A stretch of 64,000 nt of DNA from an endosymbiont of Acanthamoeba sp. UWC8 (GTDB lineage: Bacteria; Pseudomonadota; Alphaproteobacteria; Rickettsiales; Midichloriaceae), in assembly GCF_000730245.1 (NCBI RefSeq), contig NZ_CP004403.1, positions 1,116,001 through 1,180,000 of the forward strand, read 5' to 3'. The position numbers were made by a program, and so were the translations under genes. Positions within the stretch are counted from its first letter, which is position 1, and each line of letters opens with the position of its first letter. Positions 26,659 to 36,818 of the stretch are shown here, one piece after another. The notes beneath the pieces were generated by a model, which was not told the origin of the DNA, searched no databases, and saw only the letters and a program-made list of their open reading frames with translations.

Positions 26659-28152
26659 ATGCAAAATACCTCATCTGATTATCAATATGATAATATTGAT
26701 AGTGATCAACCTACGTTAAAAGATGCGGCCATTGCTACATTTGATTATAACTTCGCCGACAGCAATTTTTTAGAAGAGTTGATAAACAAAGAGGAGGGCG
26801 CTGAAATCTTCCTTTCTTTTAAGCAAAAAATCTTTTTCTCAATAACTCTTGCAACACTTATAGCTTTTTGCATTTTCAACTTAAGTATGGTTACTTATTA
26901 TTTTTTATTAGCAATCAATTTACTGTATTTTCTTATTCTTATTTTACGTGTTTATATTATTTTAATCGGCAAAAAAAATCTCCCTATTAGTTTGGGAGTG
27001 CTTGACTTAAATGAGCAGGAATTACCGGGATACACTATTTTGGTTCCGCTTTTTAAAGAATCGGAAGTAATAAGCCAATTAGTACACAATTTAGAAAACT
27101 TAGATTACCCGAAAGATAAATTACAAATATTACTTATACTCGAAGAAACCGATATACAAACTCAAACGGCTTTAAAACAAATTAAGCTTAAAAATTATTT
27201 TACCCCCCTAATTGTTCCTTATTCTTATCCTCAAACCAAACCGAAAGCTTGTAATTATGCTCTTAAATATACAACCGGAGAATATTTAGTAATCTTTGAT
27301 GCGGAAGATAAACCGGAAACTTTACAATTGAAAAAAGCTGTAGCTAATTTTAAAAACAATGACTCTAATCTAGTATGCTGCCAAGGGGTTTTAAGCTATT
27401 ATAATTTAAAGGAAAATTGGCTAACTCAAATGTTTAGCTTAGAGTATGCCGTTTTATTTCAAAGAATATTACCTGCTTTTGATCACTTAAACCTACCTAT
27501 CCCCCTGGGCGGCACCAGCAATCATTTTAAAACCAAAATTTTAAACCAATTAGGCGGTTGGGATTCTTATAATGTTACAGAAGATGCCGACCTCGGAATA
27601 AAATGTGCAAGAGCAGGTTTTAAGGTAAAGATGATCCCTACCCTCACGGAGGAAGAGGCAACAATAACTCTTAAAGCTTGGCTAAAACAGCGTTCAAGAT
27701 GGATAAAAGGTTTTATTCAAACTTATTTTGTCCATATGAGAAACCCATCTCAGCTCTTTCGAACTTTAGGTTTAAAAGGCTTTATAACATTTAACCTGAT
27801 GTTCGGGGTTTGTAACTTTTTATATATATTAGTGCCTCTTGCGTTTATTGTTATGTACTTAGTTAGTTTGAATATAATTCCGCTCAATTCCTCTGAAATT
27901 ATTTTTCTTAAGTATTTAAATATATTATCTTTAGTTACGGGTATATTAAGCATAATGTGGAGCGCTTTTGAAATAAAGCAATCTAATGCTCAATTTAAAA
28001 ATATAAGCTGTTGGTGGTCTTATCCGTTATATATTTTATTACTACCGATTGCGAGCTTGCTGGCTGTATATCAGATTTTCACCAAATTGCATTTTTGGGA
28101 AAAAACAAAGCATGGAGTGAGTCTTATAAAAAACCAAAAGTTGAATTTTTAA
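26659..28152 (+). CDS. Membrane glycosyltransferase, GT2 family
   Basis: A 497-residue inner-membrane enzyme with paired helices before (residues ~57-105) and several after the catalytic domain. The domain shows YTILVPLFKE, KPKACNYAL, the DXD-type VIFDAEDKP, a TEDADLG motif (the catalytic Asp) and KQRSRWIKG, which is the QxxRW motif of processive cellulose/hyaluronan-synthase-like GT2 enzymes. It probably transfers sugars from nucleotide donors onto a surface glycan or lipid. The substrate cannot be told. It starts 12 bases after the barrel gene. Confidence 0.85.
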   Translation: MQNTSSDYQYDNIDSDQPTLKDAAIATFDYNFADSNFLEELINKEEGAEIFLSFKQKIFFSITLATLIAFCIFNLSMVTYYFLLAINLLYFLILILRVYIILIGKKNLPISLGVLDLNEQELPGYTILVPLFKESEVISQLVHNLENLDYPKDKLQILLILEETDIQTQTALKQIKLKNYFTPLIVPYSYPQTKPKACNYALKYTTGEYLVIFDAEDKPETLQLKKAVANFKNNDSNLVCCQGVLSYYNLKENWLTQMFSLEYAVLFQRILPAFDHLNLPIPLGGTSNHFKTKILNQLGGWDSYNVTEDADLGIKCARAGFKVKMIPTLTEEEATITLKAWLKQRSRWIKGFIQTYFVHMRNPSQLFRTLGLKGFITFNLMFGVCNFLYILVPLAFIVMYLVSLNIIPLNSSEIIFLKYLNILSLVTGILSIMWSAFEIKQSNAQFKNISCWWSYPLYILLLPIASLLAVYQIFTKLHFWEKTKHGVSLIKNQKLNF

Positions 28153-28190
28153 AAAGTTCTATTATACCTAGCTTATAAAAATCAATTTTT

Positions 28191-28634
28191 ATGTCTACTC
28201 ATAGCCAAGAATACCTATCAGATCATTCCGTTAAGCAAATTTATTCTTTAATTACCGATATTGAAAGTTACCCTGAGTTCTTACCTTGGTGCGGTGAGGC
28301 CAAAGTTATTGATAAGTTTGATAACACAATTATAGCAGATCTATCAATTAGCTTCAAATACTTGACCGAACGCTATAGAAGCGAGGTAAAACTTGCTCCT
28401 CCTAAAAAGAGCAAAGCAAAGATTGAAGTAAGCACAATATCAGGGCCGTTTAAATATCTTAACACTACTTGGGAATTAAGCAGTAAGGGTAAAGGAACTT
28501 TAATTAAATTTAATATAGATTTTTGCTTTAAATCCACTGTACTTCAAAAAATTATTGGTATATTTTTTAATAAGGCATGTGAAAAAATGTTAGCTGCTTT
28601 TGTATCAAGAGCTAATGAACTTTACGGGAAATGA
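28191..28634 (+). CDS. COQ10/RatA-type START domain protein
   Basis: A 147-residue polyketide-cyclase/START-fold protein: SVKQIYSLITDIESYPEFLPWC at the N-terminus, then ISFKYLTERYRSEV, FKYLNTTWEL and a C-terminal helix. In Alphaproteobacteria this orthologue is usually a coenzyme-Q-binding (COQ10-like) protein. The E. coli relative RatA was described as a ribosome-association toxin, but no antitoxin partner is present here, so the quinone-binding role is preferred. Its stop overlaps the next gene by four bases. Confidence 0.85.
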   Translation: MSTHSQEYLSDHSVKQIYSLITDIESYPEFLPWCGEAKVIDKFDNTIIADLSISFKYLTERYRSEVKLAPPKKSKAKIEVSTISGPFKYLNTTWELSSKGKGTLIKFNIDFCFKSTVLQKIIGIFFNKACEKMLAAFVSRANELYGK

Positions 28635-29008
28635 TGTTTGAGAAAAATGAATTAGCAAAATTTTGTGAAGAACTGCGCCTCAAGCGCATAGAAATGAACA
28701 TTTCCTATCAAGAAATAGCCAACAAGTTAAAAATTAAGATTTCTTATATTAAGGCAATCGAACAAGGAGAGATAAATAAATTTCCTTCCCATGCATATTT
28801 CATAGGATATTTTAAATCTTATTCACAATTATTAAAAATCAATAATCTTTTAGAGTTAAAAGAGTACCTTCAGCCGGTAAATGAAAACCTAAAATTGAAA
28901 CCTCAGGAAGTAATTTCCACTGAATATTTAGCTCCCTCTTACTCAACATTATTTATTAGCATTATTTTAAGTATATTTATTTTTTTCATTTCATATTTTA
29001 TTTTTTAA
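28631..29008 (+). CDS. RodZ-like HTH membrane protein, short form
   Basis: A 125-residue protein with an N-terminal Cro/RodZ-type helix-turn-helix (CEELRLKRIEMNISYQEIAN, KIKISYIKAIEQGE, HAYFIGYFKSYSQLL) and a C-terminal membrane helix (LFISIILSIFIFFISYFI). RodZ ties MreB filaments to the membrane to set cell shape, and the periplasmic part of RodZ is missing here. The order HTH then single C-terminal helix matches the short RodZ-like proteins of reduced genomes. It is coupled to the START-domain gene by an ATGA overlap and lies nine bases before gap. Confidence 0.7.
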   Translation: MMFEKNELAKFCEELRLKRIEMNISYQEIANKLKIKISYIKAIEQGEINKFPSHAYFIGYFKSYSQLLKINNLLELKEYLQPVNENLKLKPQEVISTEYLAPSYSTLFISIILSIFIFFISYFIF

Positions 29009-29017
29009 GGGGTTAGA

Positions 29018-30031
29018 ATGACACAAACAAGAATTGCAATTAATGGTTTTGGAAGGATAGGAAGGTGCATATTAAGAGCATTGATTGCAGGCGAAAGAAA
29101 AGATATCGAGATAGCTGCAATCAATGCCGGGATGGGTGATATAGATTTACATTTGCATTTACTTAAATACGATTCAACTCATGGCACACTTAGAAATGTT
29201 GAAAAAATTAGTGATACTATTATTAAAATCGGGCACAGAGAAATTCCTATTTTATTAGAAACGGATCCAGAAAAAATTGCTTGGGATAAATATAATGTTG
29301 ATATAGTTATGGAATGCTCAGGAGTATTCACTAAGCGGGAAGCCGCAGCCAAGCATATTGCTTCGGGAGCTAAAAAAGTTATAGTATCCGCTCCTTGCGA
29401 TAATGCTGATAAAACAATAGTATACGGGGTTAATGAACATATTTTAACAAGCCACGACAAGGTGATTTCCATCGGCTCATGCACAACAAACTGCCTAGCT
29501 CCCGTAGCTAAGGTACTTAATGACTTTATCGGTATTGAAAGCGGGTTCATGACCACTATTCATTCTTATACCAATGACCAAAACGTTTTAGATAGTATTC
29601 ATAAAGATAAACGAAGAGCCAGAGCTTGTGCACTTTCCATGATCCCGACTTCAACCGGTGCTGCTAAAGCTTTAGGTTTAGTTCTTCCTGAACTAAACGG
29701 TAAACTTGACGGAACTGCAATTAGGGTGCCGACTCCTAATGTCTCAATGGTTGATCTTAAGTTCGTTTCCCGCAATAATACATCCGCAAATGAAATAAAT
29801 GAGACTATTAAGGAAGCTTGTAAGGGGCATATCGGATTAGTTCTGGATTATACCGCCGAAGAATTGGTTTCAGTGGATTTTAACCATAATACCAAGAGTT
29901 CGATATTTGATCTGACGCAAACAAAAGTAGTTAATAACAATTTTTGTCGGGTTGCTTCCTGGTATGATAATGAATGGGGCTTCTCAAACCGTATGCTGGA
30001 TGTTGCAGCTTTATTTGGATCCATTAAATGA
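29018..30031 (+). CDS. gap: Glyceraldehyde-3-phosphate dehydrogenase
   Basis: A 337-residue enzyme with the nucleotide-binding INGFGRIGR, active-site C155 in GSCTTNCLAP, and SWYDNEWGFSNRM at the end. The loop after the second strand reads AINAGMG, without the Asp that holds the NAD ribose in strictly NAD-dependent enzymes, so NADP use is possible. The enzyme works in lower glycolysis or gluconeogenesis. The gene overlaps pgk by four bases (ATGA). A GGGGTTAG site precedes the ATG. Confidence 0.96.
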   Translation: MTQTRIAINGFGRIGRCILRALIAGERKDIEIAAINAGMGDIDLHLHLLKYDSTHGTLRNVEKISDTIIKIGHREIPILLETDPEKIAWDKYNVDIVMECSGVFTKREAAAKHIASGAKKVIVSAPCDNADKTIVYGVNEHILTSHDKVISIGSCTTNCLAPVAKVLNDFIGIESGFMTTIHSYTNDQNVLDSIHKDKRRARACALSMIPTSTGAAKALGLVLPELNGKLDGTAIRVPTPNVSMVDLKFVSRNNTSANEINETIKEACKGHIGLVLDYTAEELVSVDFNHNTKSSIFDLTQTKVVNNNFCRVASWYDNEWGFSNRMLDVAALFGSIK

Positions 30032-31212
30032 AAAATATTTGTGATAATCTTGATCTCTCAGGTAAAAAAGTTTTTTTAAGAGCCGATCTGAATGTTCCCA
30101 TCGTTGGCAACAAAGTTATAGATGATACCAGAATTATTCGCCTGGTTCCAACGATAAATTTTTTACGTTCTAAGGGTGCAATTATTGTACTTGCTTCACA
30201 CTTTGCAAGGCCTGAAGGGAAGTTTGTTCCCGAAATGTCATTAAAGAATATTGTACCTACTTTGGAAAAACATCTAAGTTGTAAAATAAAATTTATTGAT
30301 GACTGCATAGGCAATAAAGTAGAAAATGAGATTAACCGTTCGGCGGCAGAAGATATTCTACTTCTGGAAAACCTAAGGTTTTACCCTGAAGAAGAAAATA
30401 ATGATGTTAAGTTTGCCGAAAAACTGGCTTCGCTTGCCGACCTGTATGTAAATGACGCTTTTTCCTGCTCACACCGTGCTCATGCGTCAATAACCGGTAT
30501 TACTCGGTTCATTCCTTCATATGCCGGAATGTTGATGGAAGAAGAGATTAGTAACTTAAACCTGGTATTAAATTCTAAAGCCGCACCAAGGGTTGCTATA
30601 GTAGGCGGCAAAAAAGTATCCACTAAGTTTAAAATCCTTAGCTTCCTAGCTGATAAAGTAGATTACCTAATTATTGCCGGAGCTATGGCCAACACATTTA
30701 TTAAAGCCCAAGGTGGTGAAGTTGGAAAGTCATACTTCGAAGCAGATTATATTAAAGAAGCTAAAGAGTTTTTGCATAAAACTTATCAAGCAAAAATTTT
30801 TATACCTAATGATTATGTGGTTAAAGACGCAGTATCGTCCGAGATAGAGGTGTTAGATACTGATCAGCTAAAACCTTCGTCGCAGATATTTGACATCGGC
30901 ACCACTTCAGTCATAGATATATGTAATATTCTCGCCTCTTCTAAAGTTGTATTGTGGAATGGCCCACTCGGATTATTTGAGGATGAGAAGTTTTCAACTT
31001 CAACCTTCTTTATTGCAAGGTTTATAGCAAAGCTTACTAAAGCTGATAAACTTAAAAGTGTTGTCGGCGGAGGTGACGTGGTTGCAGCAGTTGAGAAATC
31101 CGGCACTGCAAGCTCAATGAGTTATATTTCAACGGCAGGCGGCGCATTTTTAGAATATTTGGAAAGCGGAAGCTTGCCCGGAATTGATGCTCTTAAAACA
31201 TCTTCCCAATAA
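30028..31212 (+). CDS. pgk: Phosphoglycerate kinase
   Basis: PGK interconverts 1,3-bisphosphoglycerate and 3-phosphoglycerate with ADP/ATP. Signature parts: KKVFLRADLNVPI near the N-terminus, HFARPEGK, LLENLRFYPEEE, NDAFSCSHRAHAS, and the C-terminal VVGGGDVVAAVE and STAGGAFLEYL. The 394-residue length is normal. Translation is coupled to gap. Together with the eno locus nearby it shows a partial glycolytic or gluconeogenic route. Confidence 0.97.
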   Translation: MKNICDNLDLSGKKVFLRADLNVPIVGNKVIDDTRIIRLVPTINFLRSKGAIIVLASHFARPEGKFVPEMSLKNIVPTLEKHLSCKIKFIDDCIGNKVENEINRSAAEDILLLENLRFYPEEENNDVKFAEKLASLADLYVNDAFSCSHRAHASITGITRFIPSYAGMLMEEEISNLNLVLNSKAAPRVAIVGGKKVSTKFKILSFLADKVDYLIIAGAMANTFIKAQGGEVGKSYFEADYIKEAKEFLHKTYQAKIFIPNDYVVKDAVSSEIEVLDTDQLKPSSQIFDIGTTSVIDICNILASSKVVLWNGPLGLFEDEKFSTSTFFIARFIAKLTKADKLKSVVGGGDVVAAVEKSGTASSMSYISTAGGAFLEYLESGSLPGIDALKTSSQ

Positions 31213-31330
31213 TACTCTAAGTCACCGAATTATACACCTAATCCTTTTTCTTATATTATCTTAACCGATTAATAACTTATTAACTAAGTTTGAATATAAT
31301 AATAAAAAAGTTTAAATATGAGTAGTATAT

Positions 31331-31866
31331 ATGGAAACTGATTATAAATACGCAGGGTTTGGAGAAGGTTTTTTGCTATGCTTGTTGATACTAATATTAC
31401 CGGTGCTCTTCATGTTTTTCTCTTTATATGTCTACTCAAGTTCTATTTTCATGCTGATCTAAGCGTTTTTTTTACTGATAATGATTCTATAAATGACAAG
31501 ATTAATTTGCATTTATTAGGGCTTAGTTTTATTGCTTTCATGGTTTGCTTCCCAATAACTTATCTCATATATAGTATCAATCCTATTACATCAAAATGGC
31601 AGGGCACTTTAGGAAAAAGGATAATGGGTATATATGTTATTAACCGGGATGGAACAAAACTTACCAAAATTAAAATGGTGGGTAGGAGTGTTTTTGTTTA
31701 TATTATTCCATTTGGATCATTTGTATGTTTAGATAAGCCACTTTTCTCTTTAAATGAAATAAACATAATTATTTGCATAGGTTTTATCATATCGGCATTT
31801 ACTCCTAAGAAAGTTGCTTTGCATGATATAATTTTTAAAACTTATGTAATACGTGGGAAACTTTAG
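31331..31866 (+). pseudogene. RDD family membrane protein, frameshifted in a T-run
   Basis: An ATG at 31331 opens METDYKYAGFGEGFLL, the start of an RDD-domain protein (family pattern YAGFW-x-RF-x-A-x-LID), but the frame then diverges. The frame from 31378 (MLVDTNITGALHV) carries the rest with KWQGTLGKRIMGIYVINRDG and ends at 31866. If the run of six Ts at 31369-31374 had seven, the two would join as GFFAMLVDTNI, matching the family. So a one-base loss has split the gene. RDD proteins are small membrane proteins of unclear transport function. Frame 31378-31866 alone might be made, but lacks a ribosome site. Confidence 0.65.
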
Positions 31867-31903
31867 TATTAGCGCAAAAGTTTAATTAGCAAGTAATAGC
31901 TGA

Positions 31904-32623
31904 TCAGTTATTACTCAGAGCCTCCCTCTTCCCTATCCGCTCATTTAAGAAGCCTAGCCTGTCTCTTATAAAATAGTTCATGAAGTTCATCTCGCCTTCA
32001 GAGTAGTTATCATGCTTTTCAGCCAGATCCTTAATTATTATTAATGCCTGCTCGAATTCGCCCATCTGCTCTAAGATGAAAGCCGGCATTTGCTGTGCCC
32101 AACTCGGCATTTTATCATTCGGAGTTGAAGAAAGTTTATATGCAAGCCTTAATGCGAGCGGCTTGTCTTTTAGTTTGTTGTTGGAAATAATTACCGCTTG
32201 TGAAAGCCACCACCACTTTTCAGTAGGGTTATAATCATAATTACTTTCTAAATAATCAACTATATATCTGTTATCCTCCACTCGCTGAGTATTACTATAA
32301 TAATAGCTTGCAATTGCAGGTACGAAATTCGACTTGTTATCAAGTTTATCAAGCAGCATAAACCATTCTGACAGCGCCTTATAATCATAATCTTTAAGTG
32401 CGGTAAACCTGCCGAACGTATCACCGGAATTTTGTATATAAAGAGCAAGAAAGCGAAAATAAAACTGCTCATCACCAAGTGCGGAAATTTTAGCATCGAG
32501 AGTACTTGGAACTTCCGGCACTACGCCTAAGAGAGGCGTAATCTTATGAGTCTTAGCCCAAAACCCGACTTGAACACCAAGCAAGATTACAATTAGAATA
32601 CTGATATAAAAATTTTTCTTCAT
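31904..32623 (-). CDS. Membrane-anchored helical (TPR-like) repeat protein
   Basis: A protein of about 239 residues with one N-terminal membrane helix (FYISILIVILLGVQVGFW) and a helical, repeat-like soluble part: FRFLALYIQNSG, LSEWFMLLDKLDNKS, WWWLSQAVIIS, ALRLAYKLSSTP, MPAFILEQMGEFEQALIIIKDLAEKH. The last piece fits a TPR half-unit. I chose the ATG at 32623, one base after the stop of the preceding permease gene; an ATG nine codons earlier overlaps it. No family name can be given. It is the third gene of the secretin/permease operon. Confidence 0.65.
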   Translation of the reverse strand: MKKNFYISILIVILLGVQVGFWAKTHKITPLLGVVPEVPSTLDAKISALGDEQFYFRFLALYIQNSGDTFGRFTALKDYDYKALSEWFMLLDKLDNKSNFVPAIASYYYSNTQRVEDNRYIVDYLESNYDYNPTEKWWWLSQAVIISNNKLKDKPLALRLAYKLSSTPNDKMPSWAQQMPAFILEQMGEFEQALIIIKDLAEKHDNYSEGEMNFMNYFIRDRLGFLNERIGKREALSNN

Positions 32624-32624
32624 A

Positions 32625-33407
32625 TTAAAATTGTTTTTTTGAAAAATCAAATAATGCCATTAGTAAAATAAAAGGGATGTATAATAATACCGCGGCTAAA
32701 AATAAGGAAATTTGCTTAAGGTCATTAATTCCATATATCAGCCACTCACTCTTAGTCAACATATCAAACCTGGGTATTACAATTCCGATAGTGTTTAGAA
32801 TTTGCTCCATAACACCGGAAAGTTTTGAGCCTTTTGTCACTGAATTAGGGTTGTTTATTGAAATTAAGAAAAAGCCGAATATGCGAGATAAGAAATAAAA
32901 AGCAAAACAGAATAACACCGAAGAAACAGCACTGGATAAAACTACTGCTGCAAAAAATGCCAGCGCTAAAGCAACCGAAGCCTCCAGATAAAAACTCACC
33001 CCCCATATTAATAATCCTTTCAGATTTAAGGTGATCAGCCCGGTTAGACTTAAGATATAAAGCATAAACACTATAGGAACTATAGTTATTAATGTTAAAA
33101 CCATAAAACCGACAAAATAAGAAATAATAAATTTAGTTCTTGAAATCGGACGAGTTAAAGTAAGTTCAACTTCTTTGTTTTCAAAGGATCTTCTTACATG
33201 GAAACAAACAAATAAAGTTAAACCGATTATAACTATAATCCTGGTTATACCCCCGATATAAGCTGCTGACATCATTCCTTGTTCGGCAATTGCAGTACCG
33301 CCTAAAAATGCGGAGAGCATAGTCGCAAGCATTACCAACAAAAAAATTCCTAAGAAGAGCCAATCACGTAAGGCAGTAAGAAGTGTATATTTAATTATGC
33401 TTTTCAT
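32625..33407 (-). CDS. ABC-2 type transporter permease
   Basis: A 260-residue protein with six membrane helices (e.g. WLFLGIFLLVMLATMLSAFL; IIVIIGLTLFVCF; VALALAFFAAVVLSSAVSSV) and the short cytoplasmic motif SFENKEVELTLTRPISRTKF, typical of ABC-2 permeases. No ATPase gene is adjacent, so it must pair with one encoded elsewhere. The substrate is unknown. It begins eight bases after the secretin gene and is followed one base later by the helical repeat protein. Confidence 0.8.
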   Translation of the reverse strand: MKSIIKYTLLTALRDWLFLGIFLLVMLATMLSAFLGGTAIAEQGMMSAAYIGGITRIIVIIGLTLFVCFHVRRSFENKEVELTLTRPISRTKFIISYFVGFMVLTLITIVPIVFMLYILSLTGLITLNLKGLLIWGVSFYLEASVALALAFFAAVVLSSAVSSVLFCFAFYFLSRIFGFFLISINNPNSVTKGSKLSGVMEQILNTIGIVIPRFDMLTKSEWLIYGINDLKQISLFLAAVLLYIPFILLMALFDFSKKQF

Positions 33408-33415
33408 ATCTTTTT

Positions 33416-35260
33416 TTAAAATGTTAAAGGCCTAGTATCTTGTGTGAAAGTTTCATAAACTTTCTTATCCTGTGGATGATAACTACTATTACCGTTATTG
33501 ACAATAGTTGCCTGTAATAAAATAACAGTTTCCTGCACAGATACTTTTTTAGTAACTTGCTTAGTTAAATTACCTAAAATAGGAATTTTACTTAAAAGCG
33601 GCAAACCGGCATCGGTATTTTGATCATTATGCTTAATCAGCCCGCCAATAACCATGACTTCTCCACTTCTTGCTTTTAAAATAGTATCAAGCTCTTTTAC
33701 CTGGATAGTAGGTATGGAGCTACTGGTCAGTATATCTGCCAGTGTACCATCTTTGCCTCCGGCACTTAGCGCAAGTATCTGTACTGCGGGATCTTTAATA
33801 TTATCACCAGTATCGGTAGTAAGAGTAGGCCTGATATTCATGGTGACTTCTTGAGTTTCCAAATCAATTGACGGCTGCAATGTTAATATTACACCGATCG
33901 GAACCGAGTGTAGAGTGCTGGTGATCGTCGGTGGAGTGGAACTTGTTGTGCCATTAGTAGTTTGGGTTTGTTCTAATGTTCCGCTCACGGTAAAATAAGG
34001 TTTATTAATCGCAAAACTTAGTACGGCTTGTTGGTTATTAATCGCATTAATTCTCGGGTTGGATAACGTTCTTACCGTGCCGAACCCTTCCAATAATTTT
34101 AAAGTGTGATCTACACCTCCTATCTTATTTCTATGTTCGATTTGTGATTTATCCACTAATCCACTAAAGAAATTAGCACCTATATTAGGAGCATAGCTGA
34201 AAGTTCCTCTAAAATCTTTTCCTTGTAAACTAGCCCAATCGATCCCAGCAGCGTATTGCTCATCAAGACTCACTTCCACTATTTTTGCTTCAATCAGCAC
34301 TTGTGCGGAAAGACTGGCTTTCACGGAATCCAAATACTTTTTAATTGATTTGTGTTTTTTGCTGTCAGCCATCACATTTATAATTCCGGCCTGTTTATTA
34401 ATCGTATAGTAGCTAACGGGTTGGCCAGTTGTATTACCGGTAACTTCGGCTATTTTACCGTCCACACCTTTATATAGCTCCTGGTCTCTTAATAAAATAA
34501 TTTTATTAACATTATCTTCAATCGACTTCCAATTATCTCCGTCATAATCAGTAGAAATTTCGTGTGAAGAGCCAGAGTTAATAGATGAATCGCCACTCGA
34601 CCCGCTTGAACCGCTTGAACCACTCGAGCTGCCCGAACTGCTCGAGCTGCCGCTGTCGGAAAGTAAATTTGTTTTTGAGGTAAAAGAACCTTTACTTGAC
34701 CTGGTTAGATTTATATAATCAACCTTATAGCTAACTAAATATGCACCGTCTTTTTGTATCCTTAATATTCCGTTTTCTATTGAATATCTAAGTGATGCTT
34801 GATCAGCTACTATTTCGATCACATCTTTAACCGGTCTATCTTTCACCTTTAAAATAATACCTCCTTCAATATTCGGATCCAGTGCAAGTTCCAGGTCTGA
34901 AAGCCTTGCGAGTTCCATTAATACATCTTTAATCGGTACATCTTCGGTAATTGACATAGTAACCAGCTTAGCACTGCTGATTGAAGGATCTTCAGGCGCA
35001 AGTATTACAGGTGAGTAATTAAGGTCTTCCTCATCTTCCTTAAGCACGCTCGGAACTAGCTTAGATGAATCTTTATAAGGCCTTAAAACCTCTTTAAATT
35101 CTTCTCTGGATAAATTAACTTCCCTATCGAGAGGATCTTTAAGATTAGTTTTAAATGTATGATTAAACTCTTTGTTTGAGCAGGAAGGCGTCAAAAAAAG
35201 CGATGTAAGTAATAAGTATTTAAATACCTTATTTGTATTGTTCCTATGGAGCTTAATCAT
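33416..35260 (-). CDS. Secretin (MshL/PilQ-like outer-membrane channel)
   Basis: A 614-residue secretin. The N-terminus has a signal and a lipoprotein-like site (LFLTPSCSNK, C27). Residues ~100-180 hold a secretin N-domain (VPIKDVLMELARLSDLEL, RPVKDVIEIVA). A serine/glycine-rich linker follows, then the C-terminal gate with VEVSLDEQYAAGIDW, RTLSNPRINAINNQQAVLS, GEVMVIGGLIK and LPLLSKIPILGNL. Related proteins form the outer-membrane pore of type IV pili or type II secretion. Partner genes are absent nearby; only a prepilin-peptidase-like gene occurs 19 kb away. Confidence 0.88.
   Translation of the reverse strand: MIKLHRNNTNKVFKYLLLTSLFLTPSCSNKEFNHTFKTNLKDPLDREVNLSREEFKEVLRPYKDSSKLVPSVLKEDEEDLNYSPVILAPEDPSISSAKLVTMSITEDVPIKDVLMELARLSDLELALDPNIEGGIILKVKDRPVKDVIEIVADQASLRYSIENGILRIQKDGAYLVSYKVDYINLTRSSKGSFTSKTNLLSDSGSSSSSGSSSGSSGSSGSSGDSSINSGSSHEISTDYDGDNWKSIEDNVNKIILLRDQELYKGVDGKIAEVTGNTTGQPVSYYTINKQAGIINVMADSKKHKSIKKYLDSVKASLSAQVLIEAKIVEVSLDEQYAAGIDWASLQGKDFRGTFSYAPNIGANFFSGLVDKSQIEHRNKIGGVDHTLKLLEGFGTVRTLSNPRINAINNQQAVLSFAINKPYFTVSGTLEQTQTTNGTTSSTPPTITSTLHSVPIGVILTLQPSIDLETQEVTMNIRPTLTTDTGDNIKDPAVQILALSAGGKDGTLADILTSSSIPTIQVKELDTILKARSGEVMVIGGLIKHNDQNTDAGLPLLSKIPILGNLTKQVTKKVSVQETVILLQATIVNNGNSSYHPQDKKVYETFTQDTRPLTF
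34591..34660 (-). repeat. Ser/Gly-coding low-complexity repeat inside the secretin gene
   Basis: A tract of short, nearly tandem 9-base units (CTTGAACCG/CTCGAGCTG-like on the plus strand) encodes a GSSSGSSGSSGSSG-type linker in the secretin. Its base composition is much higher in G+C than the rest of the gene, and copy number could vary by slippage. Confidence 0.6.
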
Positions 35261-35383
35261 TTTTTCCCCTTTATTCCCTTATATAACAATGTATATTCCC
35301 TTATACTTAATAAAGGTATTTTGAAAATCGTTAAGCTTCAAGTAAAAATATTATAAATTAACATTCTCTTAATCTGCTTTGCC

Positions 35384-35411
35384 TTGACTCCAGGTATTTA
35401 AATGCTATCTT
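35384..35411 (+). promoter_or_regulatory. Sigma-70-type promoter of eno
   Basis: TTGACT (35384-35389) and TATCTT (35406-35411), 16 bases apart, stand 27 bases before the eno ATG. The first matches five of six -35 bases, the second four of six -10 bases. Confidence 0.5.
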
Positions 35412-35437
35412 TTTTATAAAAATCATGAAAGATAGTT

Positions 35438-36674
<1,237 letters not shown>

Positions 36675-36818
36675 AAATATATATAAAACTTTCTAAAAAT
36701 TTCATAGTATATAAATGGTTTTAGATTGATTAGTATATTATAAGTTATATAATATATAATACTTGAAAACGATCTGCATTACATTAAACTATTTTGAAAT
36801 TTAAGGACTCAATCATTT

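Noticed and set aside
28191-28634. RatA toxin of a toxin-antitoxin pair
   Set aside because: No antitoxin partner lies beside it; the COQ10-like quinone-binding role fits the family in Alphaproteobacteria.
34591-34660. CRISPR-like short repeats
   Set aside because: The units are in frame, have no spacers and encode a Ser/Gly linker.
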